Source: Chara braunii (Eukaryota; Streptophyta; Charophyceae; Charales; Characeae). From it: a stretch of 64,000 nt of DNA. This document shows positions 11,001 through 21,268 of this stretch, piece by piece. The DNA is taken from the NCBI GenBank assembly GCA_003427395.1, contig BFEA01000076.1:3426820-3490819 (forward strand). Direction: 5' to 3'. The notes beneath the pieces were generated by a model. It worked only from the letters and a program-made list of their open reading frames with translations, was not told where the DNA came from and searched no databases. The first letter of the stretch is position 1. Each line of letters opens with the position of its first letter. A program made the position numbers and the translations under genes.

Positions 11001-11760
11001 GGATAAAACCGAAGAACGATTGTGTGTTCCTCACCTAGAACCAATCAAGTGCTTAATCATTGGGGAATGTCATGATGCTGAAGGTCACTTTGGTTTTAAG
11101 AAGACGTATGTCGATGTGCGAGAACGTTTTGAGTGGAAAGGAATGGAGGAAGATGTACTAACGCATGTGCGGACTTGTCTTGTCTGTCAGAGGAACAAGT
11201 CCTCACATGAGAACCCGATGGGATTATTACGACCACTGCCTATTCCAAGTGAGCCACGTGAGTCTATCTCAATTGACTTTATGAGCCTTACTAAGAGTTG
11301 AAACGACAATAGTCAGGTAATGGTAATCGGCGATAGATTCTCTAAGTATGCTATGTTCATTCCTTTGCCCGCTGAAGCCAAAACCGAACTAGTCATACAA
11401 AAGTTTCAAATGTGATGGGTCTCTGAGTATGGATTTCTCAAAACCATTGTATCAGATAGAGATGTTCGGTTCACCAGTTTACAATGGCAAAAGTTGATGG
11501 AAGTCTATGGAACCAAGTCGACCATGTCGTCAGGCAGACATCTTGAAACGAATGGCCAAACTGAGCAAATGAATCGTCTCTATCAACAACTTTTGCGAAT
11601 GTATGTTCGTCCAGATCAAATTGACTAGGATAAGAGCTTGCCGAAAATTGTTAGTGCATATAACAACAGTATACATACTGTCACAGGTAGAACACCTAAC
11701 GCATTGCACAAAGGTTGGAAACCTAGACGTCCCATTGATGCTTTAACAAGGGATCAATGA
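10676..11760 (+). pseudogene. Element A RNase H end and integrase
   Basis: It begins with the RNase H tail NVVADALSR. After a poly-T insertion, the integrase zinc-binding domain appears in 10942-11301: H-x4-H in ECHDAEGHFGF and C-x2-C in RTCLVCQRNK. The DDE core follows with ISIDFMSL (D1), IVSDRDVRF (D2) and ETNGQTEQMNR (E), interrupted by stops near 11300, 11415 and 11627, each one transition from a sense codon. The frame ends immediately before the 3' LTR, so there is little or no C-terminal or chromodomain extension. Confidence 0.85.
10962..11001. mobile_element. Poly-T insertion with 6-bp target duplication
   Basis: A 36-base T run (10962-10997) is flanked by TTACTG at 10956-10961 and 10996-11001. 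Removing one TTACTG plus the T run (40 bp) restores the expected pol frame across the RNase H/integrase boundary. This looks like insertion of a tail-only retroposed copy (a minus-strand poly-A). Confidence 0.7.
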
Positions 11761-11762
11761 AG

Positions 11763-12035
11763 TACCATGTGGCTCCATTGTGTGTGATCAAAAATATACT
11801 TATTATAATTGATGATGTGGTGTGGAAATAAGCCGGGAGAAGGAGAGGGATCTGAAGGGCTTATTACTATGTGATCTCTCTTCCTTTCCTTTGTCTATTC
11901 TCCCTCCACTCTCTTCTCTTTTGATAACGAGTTACTGTTTGAGATATCACTTCACGATCTGGAGATTTTCAGGCAGATATTTAAACTACGGGAGATTGAC
12001 GACTTCTGAGTATCTATTAGACTGGGTTCATTACA
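11763..12035 (+). repeat. 3' LTR of element A
   Basis: It starts TACCATGTGGC, aligned with TGCCATGTGGC of the 5' LTR (the TG terminus has mutated), and ends GGGTTCATTACA. By eye it matches the 5' LTR along its length with scattered substitutions, so the insertion is not recent. Confidence 0.9.
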
Positions 12036-12650
12036 AGCCACTAATCAAAAAGAAAAGTTTGAACTTTGCAAAAAAAAATCGAGAAAAAGAAAAAAATACT
12101 CGTTTGCAAGTTCAGTAGGTCTCCCCCTGAAGTGTGAAATTACCAATGAGAAAAAAATTTCGAACTTTCAGACTGCAAATGATTTTCCGATAAAGAATTC
12201 CGCAAATAATCCACAACAAAATATTTGGAATACTCGGATGAGAGTACGCGCAATTTGGAAAATGATAACTGCAAGAGGGATCCCCGTACCGTTTTCAAAA
12301 AAACTAATTTCGGGAAAAAAATATTTTGAACTTCTGAATAACCGGAATTTGCAAAAGGAAATTGAAATTTTTGAAAGAAAGATATTTCGGATTTTCAACA
12401 ACGAAATTTTGAATTTTCATAAGAAAGATGAAAACGGAAGTTTCAGGTGTTGAGCTCTTGCGATTTTCCACAACAGAAATAACGAGAAAACAAAATCCAA
12501 GATTTTTTTTTATTTTTATTTTTTTCGGCAGTAAGCTCAAAATCAGGATTTTGGGGGCTAACTAGTGTGCTCTAATCAATCAATCAAGACTAATCAGCTA
12601 CTTGGTCCCCGCCCACGTGTCAGATAAGATTGTCCCGATTCACGTGCGGT
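12036..12650. other. AT-rich non-coding remnant
   Basis: A/T-rich sequence without coding signal between element A and the minus-strand PBS at 12651. Position suggests the truncated leader of an older minus-strand LTR element. Confidence 0.35.
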
Positions 12651-12662
12651 GCTCCGATACCA
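12651..12662 (-). other. Minus-strand primer binding site
   Basis: GCTCCGATACCA is the exact reverse complement of TGGTATCGGAGC, the primer site of elements A and B. It implies an LTR ending immediately to the right (…TTGGTACA on the minus strand, near 12665). Confidence 0.65.
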
Positions 12663-12664
12663 AC

Positions 12665-12988
12665 TGTACCAAGGATCCGCAATGTGATAAAAAGGACTGA
12701 ATGGACAATGTAGTGCAAGTGGAATCTCAACAAGCAATGTGCATTATGATACATACAAAACGGCGCCTTGTGGCGCAGCGGAAGACTTAGATACAAGTCA
12801 TGACCTGACCGGGACTGACCTCTATCACGTAGTGCAAGAGAGCGCAGTAGAATGCTAGGATACCAATGACTAGCCCACTCAACGTTGCAATGCAGACCCA
12901 ACATACATCATTCTCATCACAAATGTGAAGGGGTCTGGCGCTATACACAAGAAGAAGGCGCTAGGTCCAGATCATGCACAAACGAAGA
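12665..12988 (-). repeat. Candidate LTR fragment of an older minus-strand element
   Basis: It lies directly upstream (minus strand) of the PBS at 12651-12662. Its far end is interrupted at 12988 by element B. I found no second copy in the window, so this rests on the PBS alone. Confidence 0.4.
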
Positions 12989-13329
12989 TGCGATAGACAT
13001 ACCTGGTGCTGGAAGTGTGCGGCATCGACCGCTATCTGCTCGTATTTCGGAAGAGTTGTTGTCGTCATCTTCGGCATTGTGGTCTAGGCTAGATAGGATC
13101 TGCCATCTGTAGTCTGGGCGCCGAGCGTTAGATAGAATATCAACATTGGTTCTTCGTTGATGATGATGATGAGACTATTCCAGCATTGTCAATTATGAGC
13201 TTTTGGTGTGCTCTTATTTGGTGAAACTCGTGATGCAATTCTGCTTTTGGTTCGAGGTCACGACTATCTGGTCTTATGTGTATGATGCTGTTTGATTGCT
13301 GAAGTTCGCTATTGCTCATCTTCCTTGCA
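12989..13329 (+). repeat. 5' LTR of element B
   Basis: TGCGATAGACATACC through CTTCCTTGCA. It matches 20952-21268 apart from substitutions and an extra ~24 bp (ATCTGGTCTTATGTGTATGA region) near 13265. The PBS starts three bases later. Confidence 0.9.
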
Positions 13330-13332
13330 ATT

Positions 13333-13344
13333 TGGTATCGGAGC
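13333..13344 (+). other. Primer binding site of element B
   Basis: TGGTATCGGAGC, identical to that of element A. Confidence 0.85.
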
Positions 13345-14593
13345 TGTGGTACGTTGCGCTCATCTGGCGCTTGTCTTCTGCCTATGCGGTACATACATGC
13401 GGTCTGCTTGGTGAGTGAGGCCGTAGGTGGTGTGCAGTGAGGAGGGCGGAGACAAGGGGTGGCGACCCAGGAGGTGAGGGGATCGCCAGGAAGGCTACCG
13501 TGTGTATATTGGGTGTTCGCAGTGTGATGAGAACTATCTGGTGGTTGATTGATGTTGAGGTGGAATGGCGAGATAATGCTGGTTGTGCTGATGCAGTGAC
13601 TGGTCATCGCAATCGCCATCAGGTCATCTGGTGAAATATTTGTGGTTGGGGGCAGCTATAATGAGGTATGTTGCTCTTAACCTTATCTACCCTCTTCATC
13701 ACTTATTATTGTGAGGTTGTGAGTTCCTTCTTGAGAGTCCTCTCATGTGAGGTGTCGTGTGCGCTCAACCTTGAGAGTCGGCATTGTTCACGTGGAGCAT
13801 CTGGAAGGAGAGGGCGGTGCTTCCTGAAGGGCCCTGGATGGAGCACTGGGTCACGGTCACCATGCCAACCCACCGGGAGTAGAGCACGCATGCCTTGCTG
13901 TTTTGTCCTTGTCTGCTTGCTGCACTCATAGAGGGGTACTGAAGGGCAGGCCAACCCTATGGGAGAGACAAGCATCGGGCGTCTATAAATAGACACCGAC
14001 TTGGGAAACCATTGGCTGTGATCGTCATTCTGCTGCGACGTAAAATAATTCCTGATGACACTTGGGGGCGGTCGTTAAATTTCCTCTTGATCAGCCAATC
14101 GGTGTAAGGCTCGCGACACGCGAGGATAAACACAGTGCAGGGCTGGCCAGCTCAGCAGCTACTCGGGGCATAGGGGTGGGCCGTGTGCACACCTTTAGTC
14201 ACGCACGCCAAACCGGATTGCTCAGGGACGCTGAAGTCAAGTGACAATCAAGGGGAATTGGGGAAGGGGTAGGTTCCAGGTGATAAGTTTGAGTAAGACC
14301 CCATGCTGCAAACAAACCCAACAAATGATGTTATTTTTATTTTGATTAGTTAGATGTACTGCCATTGACATCTAACAGACAACATAGTTTACAACTGATT
14401 CCGTTCATTGTGCTTTCTGTTTGCGAGCTAGTCAAAGTAGAATAGTATTATTTGTAGGAATCTGAACTTACCTGTTAGACCCGAATGTATAGTCTCTGAT
14501 ATAGCCGCCGATTATTTATATCGGTCTGTACATGTCGCTGCGGTAGGCATCCATTGTGTGTCCTAGTGCAGACGCTGTGCAGTGCTGTTGCAT
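13345..14593 (+). other. Leader of element B with possible TATA box
   Basis: Non-coding leader. TATAAATA at 13984-13991 is a good TATA-box match lying well inside the leader rather than in the LTR. No coding signal; short ORFs lack motifs. Confidence 0.4.
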
Positions 14594-15381
14594 ATGAGCG
14601 ATAGGGACACCACTAGTGAGGACGACCAGATCTTGCGATCGGCTAGACGCCCGATAGCTCAATTGGCCTTAGGACCAGAGGGCGATAGATATCTGTTCCG
14701 CCAGCTTAGGGAGAGGCAGCAACAGCATCGGAGGGCTAGGGTAGCAGAGACCAGCAGAGCATTCACAAGCGAAGCCGCTGTTTCAGCGACCATGGCAACT
14801 GTTGTGCAGCAGAGTTCCCAGACCAGCAGTTTACGGTCTGTAGGGTCAACGGTTGCACAAACCCAGAGTTGGTCCACTGGCGTTATGCAAGCCAGCCGTT
14901 AATGATGACTCCCGAGGAGATCGCCATACATCGAGTGGTTGATCGCGAGACACAGCTACAGAAGGATTTAAGAGAGATTAAGGCAGGAAAAGAAAGAATG
15001 CTTAGAAGAAGAGTCGGGTTGCAGCGGCGACAAGCGGACATTAGTGAGTTACAGGAGATGGACCCGACAGAGTTGGATGATCAGGTGAGGACCCTGAAGT
15101 CGGTCTTGTTAGGTGTAGTAGAGATGCAAGACCAGCAGACGACAATCTTACAGGATATCCAGCAGAGTCTGGCCATCTTGGTCGAATGAGCGCATGCGGT
15201 ACCATCATTGTCCGGGCCTGGTGTCTGGCCCGTTGTACGTCCTCCTCCTTTTGTTCCACCGGTGACTGGGGTATCCCCATATATGGCTCCAGCATCGGTT
15301 CAGCCTGTCTCCCTGGGTATGCCTTTAATAGGCGGGTTCTCAACAGGTAATAGTTTACAGGTTCCTGTACAGACAGTGTTT
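14594..15381 (+). pseudogene. Element B Gag N-terminal region
   Basis: Two frames (14582-14902 with start at the MSDRDTTSEDD methionine, and 14869-15189) give a Gln/Arg-rich then coiled-coil-like N-terminus (RRQADISELQEMDPTELDDQ). A Pro/Val-rich linker follows (WPVVRPPPFVPPVTG, 15208 onward). The linker runs straight into the insertion at 15390 and resumes after it at 16116 with FTQPPSQVAVSVQP. This layout matches other plant gypsy Gags. Confidence 0.65.
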
Positions 15382-15389
15382 ACCATGGT

Positions 15390-16107
15390 AACCCCGGACC
15401 CGGACACCGGACACTTCCGGACTGTTTTCCGGGCTATCTTTCGGACTGTCTTCCGGACCAGTGTCTGGACCGGTTTGGACTGTCTGGTGATCCGGACATT
15501 ACTTGCTCTGCACTTTGTAGTTCAGGCAGCAGAGCACGTGTCTTGCAGCAAATCAACAAGCACATTTAACTAGCAGACATGCAGAGTTGCAAACAGTGCA
15601 AAGCAGGCACAAGACTAAAGATACAGATAATTTTTTTTTTGAAAAAAGTATGATTAACTTTGAACTTTGAACTTCGGATTTAGTAATTTAAGTTCATAAC
15701 TTCATACACAACTTAAAAGTTCAAACTTTGCAGTTTAATTCAGAACGTCAGAGTCTTCAGACTGGCAGCACTGTCAGTGCAATCTCTCTCTCTCTCTCTC
15801 TCTCCCCAACGAGCAGCAGTGGCGGGCAGCAGCAGCCGGCGCCTTGAAATTGCTCGGGTCTGTGTGAAACCCGCCACCCCCAAAACCTGCAGTGTCTTGT
15901 GGCCAGACCTCTAGGCCCTGTCCGATGGGGTGAAATGACACTGAAAAATCACCCCATTATTTTTCAAGGGGCGCCCAGGACCCGATAAGTGTCCTGAGCC
16001 GCCCCCTTTTTTTTTTTGATTTTTGCCCCAGGGGCCTCCATTCGGATATCAGAACCGGACACCGGACACCGGACTGTCTGGAACCCGGTCCGGACGTCCG
16101 GACGGTT
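15390..16107. mobile_element. 718-bp non-autonomous hAT-like insertion
   Basis: The block is flanked by the 8-bp direct repeat ACCATGGT at 15382-15389 and 16108-16115. Its ends are imperfect inverted repeats rich in CCGGAC (AACCCCGGACCCGGACACCGG at the left; reverse complement of the right end starts AACCGTCCGGACGTCCGGAC). Deleting the block with one ACCATGGT restores the Gag linker frame. Inside are a (CT)n tract at about 15780-15803, a GGGGTG/CACCCC hairpin and poly-T. No transposase. An 8-bp duplication fits the hAT superfamily. Confidence 0.8.
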
Positions 16108-17262
16108 ACCATGGTGTTTACCCAACCTCCGTCGCAGGTTGCAGTAAGCGTGCAGCCTGCTGTCTCGCAGCCTGTACGGCTGCAGGGTACACAGCCCTAG
16201 CAATCAGTACAGCAGCCTGTATCACAGGGTCCACAACCCGTGTGATGCAAGGCCCGGGACAAAGTCTGTGGGTACAGAAGACGACCATCGCCGCTGCGAA
16301 ACCCTTTACAGGGGATAAGAGGGGCAAAGACCTCGACACTTGGTTGAGGGTAGTGCCGGTCTATGTCGAGTGCAAACTTACCTTGCCGCACGAGGAAGTG
16401 CTTGTGGCTGTATCCTACCTAGAGGGTAGTGCAGCAAGATGGTTGAGTGGTTTAGTGCAGTTGCAAGGATACAGTCATTTGGGCAGCCCACCAGAAAATG
16501 GAGGACTTTCTGAAGATGGTGGACGATAGGTGGCACGATCCTCGGGTTCCCCAAAAGACCACTGACTCGATCCTGACACTGCACACGAGGCAGTTTAAGA
16601 GAGGCCACTGACGCTGTAGAGCATCTGATTTGTGTCCCTGGGTGCGCTATGACCCCCAGGTCTTACTCACCTCCTACCTGAGATGCTTTCCCATGCCTCT
16701 CAGGAATCAGTTGGCAAGCGAGGCCAACATCAATATGCACAACTTTCCCTCGTTCAGCAAGAAGGCCCTAGACCTTGAGGCAAAGATAGGGCATGGACAT
16801 AATCCCACGATGGATGGTAGGAAGAAGTCACTGCCTCCCGATTGGATGGCGAAGGGCCGCATTATGTTCGTCGACAACAATGGTTCTACCAGGCGGGAGT
16901 AGGTTCAGAGGCTGGCAGCGTAGAGGCTTCAGGGGGTGGAGTAGTCGCTGCCGTAGCACAGAAAGGTAAGGCGACCGACCGGTAGACCCCGTGGAGGTTC
17001 CCGGTCAAGGAGTCAAGTTGACCCCAATGCTCCTCCATGGGAGAAAGCGGGTCTCACTGAGGACATGTGGAGAGATCGGTACACAAGGAAGGTTTGTATC
17101 CGTTGTGGCCAATATGGCCATAACCAATTCAAGTGCCGAAATAAGAAGCTGACCGAAAAGCTCCCGCCTACGATGGGGCAGGCGTTGGGATCCTCCGCCC
17201 TCGTTGGCAGCGATGTGGCTAGCAGTTCTGGCACCACTCCGGGAAACACGTCGGGCCGGTAG
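16108..17262 (+). pseudogene. Element B Gag capsid and zinc knuckle
   Basis: The capsid domain resumes with PFTGDKRGKDLDTWLRVVPV, then EEVLVAVSYLEGSAARWLSG, the usual Gag helices. A frameshift near 16490 and stops split the rest (FPMPLRNQLASEANINMHNF at 16690). The nucleocapsid knuckle CIRCGQYGHNQFKC (C-x2-C-x4-H-x4-C) lies near 17095-17137, followed by a Ser/Gly/Thr-rich tail. Confidence 0.8.
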
Positions 17263-17393
17263 GAATAGTAGTTGTTCCTGCTAGGGTCGAGGTGGTGGAT
17301 ACACCCTCACCATCTCAAGAGATGGCCTAGGCTACTGACTCCATCATTGTCCCGCAAACACGTTTAGACCCATCGAGCCTCTGCTCGACGAAT

Positions 17394-17933
17394 GTGTTCG
17401 AGTCCTTAGAGGAGCCAGAGGATGAGTGGTCTAGATCAGACCCGCTAGCTTCTTGGACGACATTGGTCAAAGCCCCTAAGGGTGAGATGTTCGTCAGCGA
17501 GGTGGTCATTGGCGGCCGCAAGGCCGGGGCCTATTATGACACTTGCTCGACACGGAACTTCATTAGTCGCGCGTGCGTTGAGAGGCTGCGCTTACAGGGG
17601 CAAATGCAGCGCCCGAGTCGATCTGTGGAGTCGACCTGTGCCAACAAACAGCGCATGGTAGTCAACAACTACCTCCAGGATGTTGAGTGTTGTTTCCCGT
17701 ACGCGGGAGGGGAACTGAGACATCGTGTCTCGTTCCCAGTGAGCGATGAACTCCCCATGGATATCTTGCTAGGTATGCACTACCTCTCTGTGGCACAGCC
17801 CCAGTTTGACTGGGACCGAAAAGTGGTCAAACACACTTTGCCAGGTGGAGGGACCGCCAGATTACGTAAGTTCAAAGCTAGTAGTCTGATCGATTCCTAT
17901 GGATACATGTGTGCGGCCGCATTCTTTCTATAA
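17394..17933 (+). pseudogene. Element B retropepsin, altered active site
   Basis: A 179-codon frame. The active-site loop is YYDTCSTRNFISRA, with Cys in place of the conserved Gly of D-T/S-G. The distal segment LPMDILLGMHYLSVAQPQFD is typical of gypsy proteases. The Gly-to-Cys change should inactivate the enzyme (inference from the family). Confidence 0.85.
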
Positions 17934-17961
17934 TTATTATAAGCAAAATCAGGAGTAGGGT

Positions 17962-19433
17962 ATGCATCTAGTTTATGTCTCTGCTGCAGGCGAGCCGGTG
18001 AAAATGCCGCCGGAGATAGAGGGAGTAGTTGCTAAATACCGTGATCTATTTGAAGAGCCGACAGGGGTTGTTGAGAGGGAGGTCGTCCATGCGACAAAGA
18101 TTATCCCAGGTTCTAGCATTCTAAAGGGAAGGATCTATCGGATGTCTCCAGGCGAGCTTGATGAGCTTTGCCGGCAACTCAAGGAACTCGTAGAAAAGGG
18201 TTGGATCCGACCAAGTGTTTCTCCTTATGGGTCTCCAGTCCTATTTGTACCCAAGAAGAAGGAAGGAACACTTAGGATGTGCCTTGACAATAGGGGCCTC
18301 AATGCCATCACTGTCAAGAACAGAGAGCCCCTACCGCGCATCGATGACTTGCTAGATAGGGTGCAAGGGTGTCGATACTTCAGTAAGATAGATCTGAAGT
18401 CTGGGTACCATCAGATCGCAATCCGGCCCGAGGATCAACACAAAACCGCTTTTCAAACCAGGTACGGTCTGTACGAATTTGTGGTGATGCCTTTCAGCCT
18501 TTGCAATGCTCCTGGCACCTTTCAGCACACTATGAATCAGATATTTCATGACTACTTGGATAAGTTTGTCATCGTGTACCTCGATGACATACTTATTTTT
18601 AGTAAGACTGTCGAGGAGCACGTTGCGCACTTGGACAAAGTCCTTAGTCTTCTGCGACAGCACAAGTTCAAGATCAACGGTGAGAAGTGCGAGTTTGGCC
18701 GCACCTGTGTCTTGTACTTGGGTCATGAGATTTTCGCGGAGGGATTAAAGCCCGATGACGCGAAGGTGGCCAGCATTCGTGACTGGCCGCATCCTCAGTC
18801 TGTGACTGAGATGAGGTCTTTCTTAGGAATGACCGGCTACTATCGCAATTTCGTGAAGAACTATAGCATAGTTGCCGCCCCTTTGACTGACCTGACTCGC
18901 CTTGACACCCCATGGGAGTGGACAGACAGATGTGAGGCTGCTTTCAGACATCTGAAGCATGCGTTGACGCATCGTGAGGTCTTGAAACTTCCTGATCCTG
19001 ACAAGCCATTTATAGTAACTACGGATGCTAGCCAATATGGCATAGGCGCCGTACTTGCACAACAGGAGGGGAAAGAGTTGAGGCCGGTAGAGTACAGTCC
19101 AAAAAGATGCCCTCTCAGAAGTTGGCTAAGTCCACCTATGAGAATGAGCTCTATGCGATCTACAAGGCGCTCACCCATTGGAGGCACTATCTCCTTGGGA
19201 GGTTCTTCTACGTCAGAACTGATCACCAGACCCTGAAGTGGATGAGAACCCAACCTGTGCTCTCCGACGCTCTGAAGCGTTGGATTGAAGTTATAGAGCA
19301 GTATGACTTTGAGCCCCAGTACATCAAGGGTGAGTACAACAAGGTTGCTGATACGCAGTCGCGTAGACTTGATTTCTCAGGTGCGCTGATTACTGAGTTG
19401 ATCTTACGGACGATGTTACTCGCTCTTTGGTGA
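17962..19433 (+). pseudogene. Element B RT and RNase H
   Basis: The best preserved pol segment in the window. The RT is continuous from HATKIIPGSSILKGRIYRMS through [34 protein letters not shown] (first Asp) and FVIVYLDDILIFSK (intact YLDD), then LYLGHEIFAEGL. RNase H starts with FIVTTDASQYGIGAVLAQQE. A one-base indel near 19100, in a run of A, moves the frame to SQKLAKSTYENELYAIYKAL and WRHYLLGRFFYVRTDHQTLK (19107-19433). The end motif VADALSR reads VADTQSR. Confidence 0.9.
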
Positions 19434-20312
19434 AAGCCTATCGCGAGGACCAGTTCGTGTCTGAGATCATACGCAGACTTGAGGCGAAGGATGAGAAGAC
19501 TTCTGTCGAGTTTGAGTTGTCAACGGCCTGCTGGTCCTTGAGAAGGCAGTGAATAAACGATTGTGTCCCCCAAATAGAGAGTATTTGCGTAGTTTATTTT
19601 TAGGTAAGTGTCATGATGCCACCGTCGGCAACTGACCTTCAAACCTAGACTGCCTCTAGACTTCTTACTACTTGAAAATCAGTCAACTGCTGCACCCGGT
19701 ACATTAGAATTTGCATACCGATATGAGCAGAAGATGCAGCAGGCAGTGGAACAAATGCAGAAGGCTCAGGCGGCAATGATAGAATGTGATAACAAACATC
19801 GCCGCCTGTCTACATTTCAGGTTGGGGACAAAGTTTGGGTAAGTCCTCAGAACTGGGACAGGAGCACGGGATTTCCCGCAAGCTCATGCCTCAGTACTTC
19901 GGGCCATGGGAGGTCTTAAACATTGTCGGGACTGATCCGGATGGGCCGTCTTATGTAATCCGGATCCCTGGTCATCTCCGCACTTATCCTGTCTTTCACG
20001 CCTCCAAACTTGCACTTTTCAAGGAAACAAACCAGTTTCCTTCTCGTTGCTCAATGCTGTCTCCAACCATGGACGGAGAAGTGGATATCGATGATATCGT
20101 GGACCACAGGGAGCTGCCAGTTCCAAGACCAACAGGCCAGGGGACGTCCTCTGAAACCGAAGCTGCAGTACCAGCGTTCGGTTCAGGCATCATATTGATC
20201 CAAAGGAGGACCGCTGGTTCACCAGGGAGGAACTCATGCAGACCGCTCCTCAAGTTGTAGCTCAATACGAAAAAGCTCTGCAGAAGGAAAAGCGCCAGAT
20301 CATTGAAGATTG
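19434..20312 (+). pseudogene. Element B integrase remnant with GPY/F and chromo-like tail
   Basis: Only the start of the zinc domain (near 19590-19630) and the C-terminal part survive. There is no trace of the D-D-E core, so roughly the central 1 kb was deleted near 19635-19680. The tail reads KLMPQYFGPWEVLNIVGTD (GPY/F-like) and LRTYPVFHASKLALF in 19835-20260. After a frameshift it continues with FDPKEDRWFTREELMQTAPQ, a chromo-like C-terminus. Confidence 0.8.
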
Positions 20313-20951
20313 AACTTCTCACAGGACTATCGAAGTTATGGAGGAGGGAATGCGAGGCTAAAGCCCCGATGTGCCCTTTTCAGGCCCTACCAAGCAGCAT
20401 GTCGGCCGCCCTAAGTGAAGGCAGGCTCGGCGAGGGCCTGAGGACCCTGAATTTTGACCACCACGCAACTAAGGAAATTCAGGCAGTTGCGCAGCGCCAG
20501 TTGGTTGAGAGAACCTAGGCCCTGGGTCGCCTGTTTGCATGAATCAAAGGCAGGCCGTGGGCTGGATACGAGATGTGTGCCAAACACAGGCCGATGACAG
20601 TTGGGCGCAAGCAACCACCACAGGCCCAGGGCCTGAGTTGTTTGGACTGGGCCTCAGCCTACCGGGGCCTACCGGAAGCTTCTTGGGAAAGGCCCAGCGC
20701 AGCCTGGGACAGAACGCAGGCAGGCCACTTCCATATAGCAAAGGGCCTGCCTCCGCATTGCACATTCGGGTGCTGGCTGCATGCTGCGCAAGCGCTGCTG
20801 CGCTGAATCTGGCTAGCGCTCACGCGCTCACGGGCGAGCTGGAAGCAGCAGGCAGCCATAGCCGAGCTGCGCTGCTGTGAGCTGGGTGTGGCGCAGGGTG
20901 GTCCTTGGGTGCATGTGGCATCTGTGTGTTGGGGAACGAGGTTGTGAGTAA
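20313..20951 (+). other. 3' untranslated region of element B
   Basis: No coding family. It is rich in AGGCC/GGCCT words (for example GGGCCTGAG near 20630), like the sequence at 21940-22160. No convincing polypurine tract directly precedes the 3' LTR. Confidence 0.4.
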
Positions 20952-21268
20952 TGCGAGAGACATACCTGGTGCTGGAAGTGTGTGGCATTGGCCGCTATCT
21001 GCTCGTACTTTGGGAGAGCTGTTGTCGTCATCTTCGGCATTGTAGTCTCGGCTAGATAGGATCTGCCATCTGTAGTCTGGGCGCCGAGCGCCAGATAGAA
21101 TATCAACATTGGTTCTTCGTTGATGATGATGATGAGACTATTCCAGCATTGTCAATTATGAGCTTTTGGTGTGCTCTTATTTGGTGAAACACGTGATGCA
21201 ATTCTGCTCTTGGTTCGAGGTCACGACTGTTTGATTGCTGAAGTTCGCTATTGCTCATCTTCCTTGCA
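20952..21268 (+). repeat. 3' LTR of element B
   Basis: Matches 12989-13329 except for substitutions and absence of a ~24-bp segment. Ends CCTTGCA and is followed by AAGA, the same four bases that precede the 5' LTR. Confidence 0.9.

Larger units (their letters stand above)
5511..12035 (+). mobile_element. Ty3/gypsy LTR retrotransposon (element A)
   Basis: Two matching LTRs bound an internal region with PBS, gag, protease, RT, RNase H and integrase in gypsy order. Many in-frame stops, a duplication at the RT active site and a poly-T insertion make it non-functional. The 5' LTR is distorted by an assembly artefact at 5686-5723. No clear target site duplication is visible at the flanks I could define. 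Confidence 0.9.
12989..21268 (+). mobile_element. Ty3/gypsy LTR retrotransposon (element B)
   Basis: Two LTRs (12989-13329 and 20952-21268) flank PBS, gag, protease, RT, RNase H and an integrase remnant ending in a chromo-like tail. AAGA occurs directly before the 5' LTR and directly after the 3' LTR, consistent with a short target duplication. Gag carries a 718-bp DNA-transposon-like insertion and the integrase catalytic core is missing. Confidence 0.9.
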
